DNA of 6,131 nt. Source: an uncultured Hyphomicrobiales bacterium. Its GTDB lineage: Bacteria > Pseudomonadota > Alphaproteobacteria > Rhizobiales > Beijerinckiaceae. Shown one piece after another: positions 1 to 6,131 of this stretch (position 1 is its first letter; each line of letters starts with the position of its first letter). Under the pieces are notes generated by a model, which saw only the letters and a list, made by a program, of their open reading frames with translations, was not told the origin of the DNA and made no database searches. Where the stretch lies: NCBI GenBank assembly GCA_903903935.1, contig CAIVAX010000332.1, positions 1 to 6,131 of the forward strand. The letters run 5' to 3'. Made by a program: the position numbers and the translations under genes.

Positions 1-768
1 CAGGCCTAAAGCTTTGGTGAACAGATCCACGCCCTCCTGATAGCTGCAGGCATGCAGCATATGCGAGAGATCCGAGCCCCAGAAACTGCGCTCTGGCCCA
101 AAGGCCGCGATGATCTCATGGATATAGCCATGCATGGAGGCGAAGGGATAGGCTTCATGCGAATGCAAAGGCGCGGAGGATAATTTGGTCGCCACATTGG
201 GATAGCGCGCCAGCGCCGCCGTATTGCGCGCCGCCTCGGCCAGCCGTCCCTCTTTCACTATCGTGCCCGACAGGCCCATATGATCGAGAATGAGTCTGAG
301 GCCGGGATAGCGATCAAGGACACGCTCCAAAGTGGACCGCAGATCGGCCGCATGCACCATGAGCGGAATGCCATAGCGCTCACAGCCAGCAAACAGCCAA
401 TCATAATCCCCCGCCACAAGGCGCGCGCGCTCCTGCGCGGTGAGGAAAGATTGCCGCATGCCCAAATTGCCGGGCATTTGCATCCAATGCTCTAAGTGCG
501 CAGGCGCATCGGGCCGCTCGAGATTGAGCCGCCCCATAAAGCGGAAGTGATCGGGATAGCGCGCCACCGCCTCCATCGCATAATCATTGCGCAGCCCCTC
601 CCAATGAGGCGGCACAATCACCACACGATCAACCCCCGCCTGCTGCATATGCACCAGCAGACCCTCAATGCTTAAGGGCTCAGGCAATTGCGCTTTCAGG
701 CCGGGCGTCCAGGGCCGCTCCTTGGTCTCCGCCTTCCAGATATGAACTTGTGAATCGACAATCAACAT
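1..768 (-). CDS. Amidohydrolase family 2 (COG3618-type TIM-barrel hydrolase), C-terminus cut off by window edge
   Basis: The frame is open from an ATG at 768-766 to the left edge, giving 256 residues without a stop. The start is supported by AGGGGA six bases upstream. Visible marks of the amidohydrolase-2 / lactonase group are the N-terminal DSQVHIW (residues 5-11), PLMVHA (H139), ILDHMG (H163), TKLS (K195) and the late WGSD (D233). These sit where the family keeps its active-site histidines, lysine and aspartate. In the usual HxH pair the first His is Gln (Q7) and only H9 remains. Relatives include 2-pyrone-4,6-dicarboxylate lactonase and sugar-lactone hydrolases, so hydrolysis of a lactone or similar small ester/amide in the cytoplasm is likely; the substrate cannot be read from sequence. 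Relatives run to about 280-300 residues, so roughly 30-40 are missing. No signal peptide is visible. It lies 54 bases downstream of the ATPase gene on the same strand and may share its transcript. Confidence 0.88.
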   Translation of the reverse strand, partial: MLIVDSQVHIWKAETKERPWTPGLKAQLPEPLSIEGLLVHMQQAGVDRVVIVPPHWEGLRNDYAMEAVARYPDHFRFMGRLNLERPDAPAHLEHWMQMPGNLGMRQSFLTAQERARLVAGDYDWLFAGCERYGIPLMVHAADLRSTLERVLDRYPGLRLILDHMGLSGTIVKEGRLAEAARNTAALARYPNVATKLSSAPLHSHEAYPFASMHGYIHEIIAAFGPERSFWGSDLSHMLHACSYQEGVDLFTKALGL

Positions 769-775
769 GGACCAT

Positions 776-811
776 CCCCTTTTGGGGGCTTGGTAGCATG
801 TCTCCACCCCC
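776..811 (-). promoter_or_regulatory. G/C blocks able to pair alternatively around the amidohydrolase ribosome binding site
   Basis: Read on the minus strand, the 54-base gap holds GGGGG (811-807), CCCCC (788-784) and GGGG (779-776). The last block is the core of the Shine-Dalgarno sequence. The middle block can pair with the last through an AAAA loop, hiding the binding site, or with the first, freeing it. The stems are only four to five base pairs, so this is a suggestion drawn from base complementarity, not a recognised riboswitch. The gap shows no U-tract terminator, which fits read-through from the upstream ATPase gene. Confidence 0.25.
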
Positions 812-822
812 TCGCCAAAGGC

Positions 823-1710
823 TCAGCCGGCCAATGTCGGCCGCTTTTTAGAGCTCGCTTTGGCGCCGCCAGCCTTGTCTAGCTCAGCATTGGGCACTTG
901 CAGCAACCAATCATAAAGCTGGCGCGCTTGGCGCTGCAGAGTTTTGACATGCGGAGCCAGTGCGGAGCGCGCCCTCTGGCTGGCGAGCGGCAACATAGGG
1001 CGAGCCTCATCCAGCACCACAGGCAGAGGCGCGCCGCCACTCAGCGCCAGCTGGCGCAGCGCCTGCCGTGTGCTGCGGTGAGAGAGATTGTCCGCCTCCA
1101 TTAGCAGCGCCGTAGCATCCACCAAGCGGCTAATGGGATAAGTGCCGCCGGCCTCATCCAGCGGTGTGCAATTGATCAAAATCACATCATAGGCCTTGCG
1201 GTATAAATGCAGCAGCAAGCCCAGACGCGGCGAATTGAGCAGTGCAGCGGGATGCAGATCAATCCGCCCCGCAGGCAGAAAATAGACATTGGCTTGCGCT
1301 GTCGGCTTCAAAAAATCGCGCAATCGGCCCAAAGTGCCATCGCCCAGCACAAGCTGGCTCAGCCCTACATGCGCTTCGCGTGCTGAATGACCGCGTGAAA
1401 AATACTGATGCAGGCTGGGATGATAAAGATCCGCATCCATCACCAACACCCTATGCCCCATCAGCGCCAGATGATTGGCGAGAGCAACACAAAAGCCCGC
1501 CTTGCCATCCAGCGCCCGCACAGAGGTGAAGGCAAAGGCGCGACCAGATTGCTGCCGGATCAAAGCATCAAGCACCATGTGCAAAGTGCGCGCGCGTTGA
1601 ATGGAAAAGGCTGGCTTGTGATAGGTCTGGTTCTGATCAATCTGCTTATGATTGCTCCGCTGAGCGGCCCTAGCGGCGGCACTGCGCCAATGCTGTAAAT
1701 CATCTGGCAT
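823..1710 (-). CDS. Degenerate BY-kinase/CpsD-like P-loop ATPase (MinD/ParA superfamily)
   Basis: The 295-residue product aligns by eye with the cytoplasmic domain of bacterial tyrosine kinases (Wzc, CpsD). In order it has a basic N-terminus, a degenerate Walker A (TSVRALDGKAG, residues 62-72), a Walker A' (VLVMDADLYHPSLH, from residue 88), the family-typical NVYFLPAGR then LLNSPRLG, a Walker B position (VILINCTPL, from residue 176) and a C-terminal helical tail. The P-loop keeps its lysine (K70) but lacks the first glycine and both Ser/Thr residues. The Walker B aspartate is Asn (N180). Walker A' keeps D-A-D but has Tyr where kinases usually have Arg. There is no C-terminal tyrosine cluster and no transmembrane segment. 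I infer a catalytically weak or dead paralogue, perhaps a regulator or scaffold in polysaccharide export, although no such genes are in view. The ATG at 1710 has GAAGAG six bases upstream. ATG 1737 and GTG 1779 are in-frame alternatives. Confidence 0.75.
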   Translation of the reverse strand: MPDDLQHWRSAAARAAQRSNHKQIDQNQTYHKPAFSIQRARTLHMVLDALIRQQSGRAFAFTSVRALDGKAGFCVALANHLALMGHRVLVMDADLYHPSLHQYFSRGHSAREAHVGLSQLVLGDGTLGRLRDFLKPTAQANVYFLPAGRIDLHPAALLNSPRLGLLLHLYRKAYDVILINCTPLDEAGGTYPISRLVDATALLMEADNLSHRSTRQALRQLALSGGAPLPVVLDEARPMLPLASQRARSALAPHVKTLQRQARQLYDWLLQVPNAELDKAGGAKASSKKRPTLAG

Positions 1711-2001
1711 GAGCAACTCTTCAGAACATCGCCACATATTCAAAGCTTCAGCATCTCCCGCACAGCTCAATGGACACACAGCCTATCGAGGTTCAGATGC
1801 CCCAGCTCTCCTAAACTAACATTGGCAAAAGCTGCGTCTATCCCGCTCCCAGTAGTTTTCATTTCGCCTGTCTTCACCCTAAATGGCCAGAAAAGCTCAA
1901 ATCTTGCTGCCCATCGCACAACCCCAGCGATTAGCCCCAGAACAGCCAAAGCCACCCCCACCGGCCCCGCGGCCTGATAGGGGTGCAAACGCCCTATCCG
2001 A

Positions 2002-2037
2002 GCAGTTTGAACCGCAGATTGAACCTCAGATTGAACC
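2002..2037. repeat. Three tandem 12-base repeats upstream of ilvD
   Basis: The units are GCAGTTTGAACC (2002-2013), GCAGATTGAACC (2014-2025) and TCAGATTGAACC (2026-2037). Units one and two differ at one base, as do units two and three. Each carries TTGAAC, at 2007, 2019 and 2031, and the last copy can serve as the -35 element of the ilvD promoter candidate. The array could be a stacked operator with about one helical turn plus between sites, or simple slippage. No recognised regulator-binding motif was identified. Confidence 0.8.
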
Positions 2038-2059
2038 CACGGCGCAATAGGTCTATTTA
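2031..2059 (+). promoter_or_regulatory. Candidate sigma-70-type promoter of ilvD
   Basis: TTGAAC at 2031-2036 (four leading bases match TTGACA) is followed by exactly 17 bases and then TATTTA at 2054-2059. Transcription would start near 2066, giving a leader of about 65 bases. The -10 match is modest, so the call rests mainly on the -35 element, spacing and position. The -35 lies inside the third copy of the tandem repeat. Confidence 0.4.
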
Positions 2060-2119
2060 AGGGGCTGAAATTGGGGGCTGCCGATCCGCCACAGACTCGA
2101 GCCCCGCCCGACACAGATT

Positions 2120-2125
2120 GAGGAG
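2120..2125 (+). promoter_or_regulatory. Ribosome binding site of ilvD
   Basis: GAGGAG lies five bases before the ATG at 2131. This near-perfect Shine-Dalgarno sequence fixes the ilvD start, which also agrees with the conserved N-terminus of the family. Confidence 0.85.
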
Positions 2126-2130
2126 AACCA

Positions 2131-3975
2131 ATGCCCGCTTATCGCTCCAGAACCACCACCCACGGCCGCAATATGGCTGGCGCGCGGGGCTTGTGGCGCG
2201 CCACGGGCATGAAGGATTCCGACTTTGGCAAGCCCATTATCGCCATTGCCAATTCCTTCACCCAATTCGTCCCCGGCCATGTCCATTTGAAGGATCTGGG
2301 CCAAATGGTCGCCGCCGAAATTGAAAAGGCCGGTGGTGTCGCCAAAGAGTTTAACACCATTGCCGTGGATGACGGCATAGCCATGGGTCATGATGGCATG
2401 CTCTATTCGCTGCCCTCTCGCGAAATCATCGCCGATAGCGTCGAATATATGGTCAATGCGCATTGCGCTGATGCGATTGTCTGCATTTCCAATTGCGACA
2501 AAATCACACCCGGCATGCTCATGGCATCACTGCGCCTGAATATTCCCACCATCTTTGTCTCGGGCGGGCCTATGGAGGCAGGCAAGGTTTTGCTCAATGG
2601 CAAAACACAAAAGCTCGATCTGATCGATGCCATGGTCGCGGCGGCTGATGACAAAGTCAGTGATGAAGACTTGAAAGTGATCGAGCGCTCGGCCTGCCCC
2701 ACCTGCGGCTCGTGTTCGGGCATGTTCACCGCCAATTCGATGAATTGCCTGACTGAGGCTCTGGGTCTGGCTTTGCCGGGCAATGGCTCTGTTCTGGCCA
2801 CGCATGCCGATCGCAAAGGCCTGTTCCTCGAAGCGGGACGCCGCATCGTCGATCTCGCCAAGCGCTATTATGAGCAGGATGATGTGAGCGCTCTGCCGCG
2901 CAATATTGCAACCTTCGAAGCCTTCGAAAATGCAATGACGCTCGACATTGCGATGGGCGGCTCAACCAATACTGTGCTGCATTTGCTCGCCGCCGCGCAT
3001 GAGGGCGAAGTGCCCTTCACGATGAGCGATATTGATCGCCTCTCGCGCCGCGTGCCCGTGCTGTGCAAAGTCGCGCCCTCCATTCCCAATGTGCATATGG
3101 AAGATGTGCATCGCGCCGGGGGCATTATGGGCATTTTGGGTGAGCTCAATCGCGCTGGTCTCATCAATGCCAAACAGCCAACAGTTCATGCGCCAAGTTT
3201 AGCTTCAGCACTTGAGCATTGGGACATTGCAGGGGCAACAAGCGCGGATGTGCAGACGTTTTTCAAAGCTGCACCCGGCGGCGTGCCCACACAAATTGCC
3301 TTTAGTCAGGATCGCCGTTGGGATGATCTGGATGCGGATCGTGCCAATGGCGTCATCCGCAATGCGGAGCATGCCTTCTCCAAAGACGGCGGCCTTGCTG
3401 TTCTCTCCGGCAATCTGGCGCTCGATGGCTGTATCGTCAAAACCGCAGGCGTGGATGAGAGCATCCTCACCTTCTCCGGCCCCGCCATTGTTTTTGAATC
3501 GCAAGATGCAGCCGTTGAAGGCATTCTGGGCAATAAGGTCAAAGCCGGCGATGTCGTCGTGATCCGCTATGAAGGACCACGCGGGGGACCTGGCATGCAG
3601 GAAATGCTTTACCCCACCAGCTATATCAAATCGCGCGGTCTGGGTAAGGCTTGCGCGCTGATTACCGACGGGCGTTTTTCGGGTGGCACGTCTGGCCTCT
3701 CCATTGGCCATGTCTCTCCCGAGGCAGCAGAAGGCGGTCTGATCGCTTTGGTTGAAACTGGCGACACCATCGCCATCGACATTCCCAAGCGGAGCATCAC
3801 CTTGCGTGTTGCTGAAGATGTGCTGGACGCCAGACGCGCCGTAATGCTGGCGCGTGGCAAAGAAGCTTGGAAGCCCGCCAAGCCGCGCACCCGCAAAGTC
3901 TCGACAGCTCTGCGCGCCTATGCGGCTATGACAACAAGCGCTGCCCGCGGCGCGGTGCGCGAGATCCGCGACTAA
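2131..3975 (+). CDS. ilvD: Dihydroxy-acid dehydratase (EC 4.2.1.9)
   Basis: The enzyme dehydrates 2,3-dihydroxyisovalerate and 2,3-dihydroxy-3-methylvalerate to the 2-keto acids that precede valine (and leucine/pantothenate) and isoleucine, in the cytoplasm. At 614 residues it matches the E. coli-type enzyme (about 616) from the first residues ([19 protein letters not shown]) to the end. Visible hallmarks are [12 protein letters not shown] (80-90), [14 protein letters not shown] (120-133, with cluster ligand C122, metal ligand D123 and K124), [12 protein letters not shown] (188-199, cysteines 189, 192, 195), [14 protein letters not shown], and [14 protein letters not shown] from residue 514 with the active-site serine region. 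All key residues are present, so it should be active. The cysteine pattern is that of the E. coli-like class, whose [4Fe-4S] cluster is oxygen-sensitive. It stands alone here: no ilvBN, ilvC or leu genes flank it, and a terminator-like stem follows it. Confidence 0.98.
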   Translation: MPAYRSRTTTHGRNMAGARGLWRATGMKDSDFGKPIIAIANSFTQFVPGHVHLKDLGQMVAAEIEKAGGVAKEFNTIAVDDGIAMGHDGMLYSLPSREIIADSVEYMVNAHCADAIVCISNCDKITPGMLMASLRLNIPTIFVSGGPMEAGKVLLNGKTQKLDLIDAMVAAADDKVSDEDLKVIERSACPTCGSCSGMFTANSMNCLTEALGLALPGNGSVLATHADRKGLFLEAGRRIVDLAKRYYEQDDVSALPRNIATFEAFENAMTLDIAMGGSTNTVLHLLAAAHEGEVPFTMSDIDRLSRRVPVLCKVAPSIPNVHMEDVHRAGGIMGILGELNRAGLINAKQPTVHAPSLASALEHWDIAGATSADVQTFFKAAPGGVPTQIAFSQDRRWDDLDADRANGVIRNAEHAFSKDGGLAVLSGNLALDGCIVKTAGVDESILTFSGPAIVFESQDAAVEGILGNKVKAGDVVVIRYEGPRGGPGMQEMLYPTSYIKSRGLGKACALITDGRFSGGTSGLSIGHVSPEAAEGGLIALVETGDTIAIDIPKRSITLRVAEDVLDARRAVMLARGKEAWKPAKPRTRKVSTALRAYAAMTTSAARGAVREIRD

Positions 3976-3978
3976 AAT

Positions 3979-4034
3979 AAGCGGCTGGTGCGCGCAGCCT
4001 TGCGCGCCAGCCAAGTTACAGCCTTCCGCTTTTT
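3979..4034 (+). terminator. Likely rho-independent terminator after ilvD
   Basis: The sequence begins three bases after the ilvD stop. An inner hairpin pairs GCTGGTGCGCGCA (3984-3996) with TGCGCGCCAGC (4001-4011) across a GCCT loop, with a two-base bulge. An outer stem pairs AAGCGG (3979-3984) with CCGCTT (4026-4031), and the run of T from 4030 to 4034 follows directly. The outer pairing places the T-run at the stem base as expected, though the asymmetric internal loop makes it less classical. Confidence 0.5.
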
Positions 4035-4041
4035 AAAGAAC

Positions 4042-4044
4042 AGG
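4042..4044 (+). promoter_or_regulatory. Weak ribosome binding site of the repeat-protein gene
   Basis: Only AGG, seven bases before the ATG at 4052, resembles a Shine-Dalgarno sequence. The start is chosen because it gives a complete signal peptide. No convincing promoter was seen in the 76-base gap after ilvD. Confidence 0.45.
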
Positions 4045-4051
4045 TCACTTC

Positions 4052-5404
4052 ATGCGTTTGTCTTCCTCCCTCTTAGGCTGTTTCCTTCTTTCCCTTTCAA
4101 CCTCAGTGCTGCAGGCGCAGACACCAGCACCCAGCTGTGGCCGTGAATGCCTGCTCACAGAGGCTGTCAGCAACGCCAATTCCATAAGCGATCTGCGCGA
4201 TAAGCAGATGGCTCTTGCCACCATTGCCACATCCCAAGCGCAGGTTCGCGCTTTCGCCAATGCCAAGGCCAGTGCGCGCTTGATCAACGATACACATTTG
4301 CAAAACGAAACCTTGATCAGCATTGCCGAGAGCGAGGCCAAGTCTGGCAATATTCAAAACGCTCTGGCAACTGCGCGCAGCATTGACGATCAACGCGAAC
4401 AATCAGCCGCTATGGCCGCACTGCAGGCTGTGGCCATCAAACAGGCCAAGGCCGGGGATATTGCTGGCGCGATCCAATCCACCAATACGATGGAGGATTA
4501 TACGGCTCGATTAGAAGCCCAAGCCTCCATTGCCCTGACACAGGCCGAGGCTGGCGATTTTGCTGGCGCGATGAACACGGCCAGCAAAATGAAAAGCACC
4601 TATTGGCTGCCGCAAGCCAAAGCTGAAAACTCTATGCGCTTTTCTGAAACGGCGGTGGATGATTATTGGTATTATCAAGCCATTGTGCTGATCTCCGGCG
4701 TGCAAGCAAAATCGGGCAATGTCACAGGCGCGATTGAAACGGCCCGCAAGATTGAAGATATCGCCGCCAGGTCTAAAGCCATGGCGATTGCCGCCGTCGT
4801 GCAGGCAGAGAACAAGGACATTAAGGGGGCTATGGCCACCGCCAGCATGATTGAAGCGGCCTATGGTGATATTGGCGCTTTGATTGCTGTCTCCATCGCC
4901 CAGTCACGCACCGGCATGCTGACACAAGGCTTGGAACTCGCGCGCACGATTGAATCAGCTTATGGCGATGTCACCGCGCTGATTGCCATTGCCGGCATTC
5001 AAGCTGAAATGGGCGATGCCAAGGCTGGCACAGCAACAGCGCAATCCATTCGCAATTTCCAAGGCAATTTGCAGGCGCTCAAACTTGTGGCAATCGCCCA
5101 AGCCAAGAGCAAGGATTTCACCACTGCACTTTCGACCAGCAAGGGCATTAGCGATCTGCGTGTGCGCACAGAGGCGCTTGAGGCCATTTGTGTTGAACAG
5201 GCCAAAGCGGGCGATCTCCAAGCTGCCCAAGCCACAGCCCAGATGATTGAAAACCCCTATCGCCGCAATGATGCCGAGGTTGAAATCGCCTTGACCCGCG
5301 CCCAATTGGGCGATCTTGAGGGCGGACTGAAACTGGCGCGCAGCCTCAGCAATAAATTAGGACAATCTCTGGCATTAGCCAAAATCGCGCAAATCTTGCC
5401 CTGA
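4052..5404 (+). CDS. Secreted alpha-helical repeat protein, about eleven 33-residue TPR-like repeats
   Basis: I do not recognise a named family. The 450-residue product opens with a signal peptide (MRLSSSLLGCFLLSLSTSVLQA, cleavage likely after A22), so it should be periplasmic or exported. The mature chain starts with a short segment holding C29 and C33. Residues 56-442 are then tiled by helical pairs in register: 56-88, 89-124 (36 long), 125-157, 158-190, a 21-residue insert at 191-211 rich in aromatics (YWYY), then 212-244, 245-277, 278-310, 311-343, 344-376, 377-409 and 410-442, with half repeats at both ends. The approximate unit is IAxAQAKAGDxxGAxxTAxxI followed by about 12 variable residues ending in AL. 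The GD turn and small residues resemble TPR or related solenoids, which usually bind proteins. No catalytic motif is seen. It is separated from ilvD by a terminator-like stem and converges on apbE, so its partner cannot be inferred from context. Confidence 0.85.
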   Translation: MRLSSSLLGCFLLSLSTSVLQAQTPAPSCGRECLLTEAVSNANSISDLRDKQMALATIATSQAQVRAFANAKASARLINDTHLQNETLISIAESEAKSGNIQNALATARSIDDQREQSAAMAALQAVAIKQAKAGDIAGAIQSTNTMEDYTARLEAQASIALTQAEAGDFAGAMNTASKMKSTYWLPQAKAENSMRFSETAVDDYWYYQAIVLISGVQAKSGNVTGAIETARKIEDIAARSKAMAIAAVVQAENKDIKGAMATASMIEAAYGDIGALIAVSIAQSRTGMLTQGLELARTIESAYGDVTALIAIAGIQAEMGDAKAGTATAQSIRNFQGNLQALKLVAIAQAKSKDFTTALSTSKGISDLRVRTEALEAICVEQAKAGDLQAAQATAQMIENPYRRNDAEVEIALTRAQLGDLEGGLKLARSLSNKLGQSLALAKIAQILP

Positions 5405-5416
5405 AATCTTGCCCTG
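5391..5416. repeat. Perfect 13-base tandem duplication across the repeat gene's stop codon
   Basis: AAATCTTGCCCTG occurs twice head to tail (5391-5403 and 5404-5416) with no mismatch. The first copy encodes the end of the protein and supplies most of the TGA stop (5402-5404). The second copy is untranslated and lies in the short gap before apbE. The reading frame and stop would be the same with a single copy, so the duplication looks neutral and recent. Confidence 0.9.
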
Positions 5417-5448
5417 ATGGCCTCACACGATCAAATGTGAGCCATCAG
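5414..5448. terminator. Stem-loop between convergent genes, possible bidirectional terminator
   Basis: CTGATGGCCTCACA (5414-5427) pairs with TGTGAGCCATCAG (5436-5448): thirteen base pairs with one bulged C and an eight-base loop. It lies ten bases past the repeat gene's stop and covers the last codons and stop of the minus-strand apbE gene. Neither strand has a clear T-run after it, so it may act as an mRNA 3'-end stabiliser or a weak terminator and not a classical one. Confidence 0.5.
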
Positions 5449-6131
5449 CGCGTGTGATCAAAGCGCGGGTCGCGCCATAGGCCTTCAAGAGTTGGGGGGC
5501 AGCCTGCTCCCCAGCCACATAAATGGCCGTGGACAAAGCATCAGCCGCCAATGCGCGGGGTGCCTGCACTGCCACCTCGATCAAAGAATTGGCACTCAGG
5601 CCCGAGGCCGGATCGAAAATGTGATGCGATTGCGAGCCAGCAAATCGCATCCCATACCCGCCAGAAACAGCCAAAGAGGAATTGGCAAGTTCCACACTGC
5701 GCTCCACATGATCAGGCGAATTGGGATTCATGAGACGAACTTTGAAGGCGCCGCCTTCCGGCCGCTCACCAATGGCGCGCGTTTCACCAAGTTCAACCAT
5801 GGCATGATCAAACCCCTCATTGCGCAGCAGATCAGCAATACGGTCAGTGATATAGCCCTGAGCAATGCCATTCAACGTCAAGCCCATACCGGCTTGCGCA
5901 AAGCGGATCTGCTTGCTGCTGACATCAAGGGCGCGGTAATCAACGCGCGAGCGCGCCAGCTCGATCCGATGCGAGTCTGGCGCACTCAATGCAGCGGGAT
6001 GTTCTTTATAAAATTCTGTATAGGCATCCCAGAGGGGCTGAACGGTGGGATCAAAAGCACCTGAGCTGAGCTGCGCAATGCGCAGGGATTCTTCCAGCAC
6101 GATCAGAAAATCTCTGGAGGGATGATCAAGC
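5423..6131 (-). CDS. apbE: ApbE-family FAD:protein FMN transferase (EC 2.7.1.180), N-terminus cut off by window edge
   Basis: ApbE enzymes transfer FMN from FAD to a Thr/Ser of a target protein, usually outside the cytoplasmic face (Nqr, Rnf, NosR and related electron-transfer proteins). The visible 235 residues carry the family marks in order: GAFDPTVQPLW, LTLNGIAQGYITDRIADLL (usual form GGIAKGY), ELGETRAIG, LAVSGGYG, HHIFDPASG and AADALSTAIYVAG, which contains the Asp and Thr that bind magnesium. The frame stays open to the right edge with family-like sequence (HPSRDFLIVLEESL), so the GTG at 6100 is an internal codon and the true start, with any signal peptide, lies outside. Full-length members are about 300-350 residues, so roughly 70-110 are missing. 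All visible catalytic positions look intact. No flavinylation target is in this window. The gene converges on the repeat-protein gene; 18 bases separate the two stops. Confidence 0.92.
   Translation of the reverse strand, partial: LDHPSRDFLIVLEESLRIAQLSSGAFDPTVQPLWDAYTEFYKEHPAALSAPDSHRIELARSRVDYRALDVSSKQIRFAQAGMGLTLNGIAQGYITDRIADLLRNEGFDHAMVELGETRAIGERPEGGAFKVRLMNPNSPDHVERSVELANSSLAVSGGYGMRFAGSQSHHIFDPASGLSANSLIEVAVQAPRALAADALSTAIYVAGEQAAPQLLKAYGATRALITRADGSHLIV

Larger units (their letters stand above)
1711..2130. other. Divergent intergenic region between the ATPase gene and ilvD
   Basis: About 420 bases separate the two divergent starts. The ilvD-proximal half holds the 12-base tandem repeats, a promoter candidate and the leader. 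The ATPase-proximal half (about 1780-2000) has no convincing coding content on either strand. A 115-codon minus-strand frame and a 55-codon plus-strand frame exist but lack ribosome binding sites. The minus frame is also rich in codons its neighbours avoid (AGA, AGG, CGA, ATA, CTA). I could not find a good promoter for the ATPase gene by eye. No tRNA or known RNA element was recognised. Confidence 0.6.

Noticed and set aside
2002..2037. GGTTCAA motifs on the minus strand as a tRNA T-arm
   Set aside because: They arise from the 12-base repeats, and no acceptor, anticodon or CCA-end arrangement surrounds them.
1883..2050. A 55-codon plus-strand frame with a proline-rich middle and a QIEP repeat from the 12-base units
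   Set aside because: No ribosome binding site precedes its ATG, the composition is low in complexity, and it would overlap the repeat array that better fits a regulatory role.
1767..2114. A 115-codon minus-strand frame with a hydrophobic stretch (GPVGVALAVLGLIAGVV) that overlaps the ATPase gene's alternative GTG start
   Set aside because: It begins with GTG inside the ilvD leader without a ribosome binding site, and is rich in AGA, AGG, CGA, ATA and CTA codons unlike its neighbours. The hydrophobic run could come from the local G-rich base composition. A small membrane protein cannot be fully excluded.
3205..4014. A 269-codon minus-strand frame opposite the 3' half of ilvD
   Set aside because: It is a shadow frame fully antisense to a strongly conserved gene, with no recognisable domain and no ribosome binding site support.
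4052..4081. A lipobox-like LLGC at residues 7-10 of the repeat protein
   Set aside because: The cysteine comes too early: lipoprotein signal peptides need a longer hydrophobic run before it, and a normal cleavage site (LQA then Q) follows at residue 22.
5423..6100. GTG at 6100 as the start of the apbE gene
   Set aside because: The frame continues upstream to the window edge with family-like sequence, and the usual N-terminal part of ApbE would be missing, so this is an internal Val codon.

Overview
The window looks like ordinary chromosome from a Gram-negative proteobacterium, most likely an alphaproteobacterium. Moderately high GC, strong GC preference at third codon positions and the style of the amidohydrolase, ApbE and secreted repeat proteins point that way. 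Genus cannot be called from sequence alone. I see no mobile element, CRISPR array, tRNA, rRNA or clear foreign island.

Layout. Two minus-strand genes fill the left third. Position 1-768 is the 5' part of a COG3618-type amidohydrolase whose C-terminus lies off the left edge. It follows, after 54 bases, a small cytoplasmic ATPase (823-1710) that resembles the kinase domain of bacterial tyrosine kinases (Wzc/CpsD type) but has lost key nucleotide-binding residues. About 420 bases of divergent intergenic DNA (1711-2130) come next. They hold a three-copy 12-base tandem repeat joined to a plausible promoter for ilvD. The plus-strand centre carries ilvD (2131-3975), an intact E. coli-type dihydroxy-acid dehydratase of valine/isoleucine synthesis. 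A terminator-like structure follows, then a secreted 450-residue protein (4052-5404) built from about eleven 33-residue helical repeats, which I do not recognise as a named family. At the right edge a minus-strand apbE-type flavin transferase (5423-6131) converges on it and is cut off at its N-terminus. A strong stem-loop lies between the two converging genes.

How the genes work together. They do not form one obvious pathway. ilvD is a stand-alone housekeeping gene here, not part of an ilv cluster. The ATPase and amidohydrolase may be co-transcribed. The repeat protein and the ApbE protein are both expected outside the cytoplasm but are convergent, so they are separate units. The points most worth a second look are the degenerate tyrosine-kinase-like ATPase, the 33-residue repeat protein, the promoter-embedded 12-base repeats, and a perfect 13-base tandem duplication over the repeat gene's stop codon.
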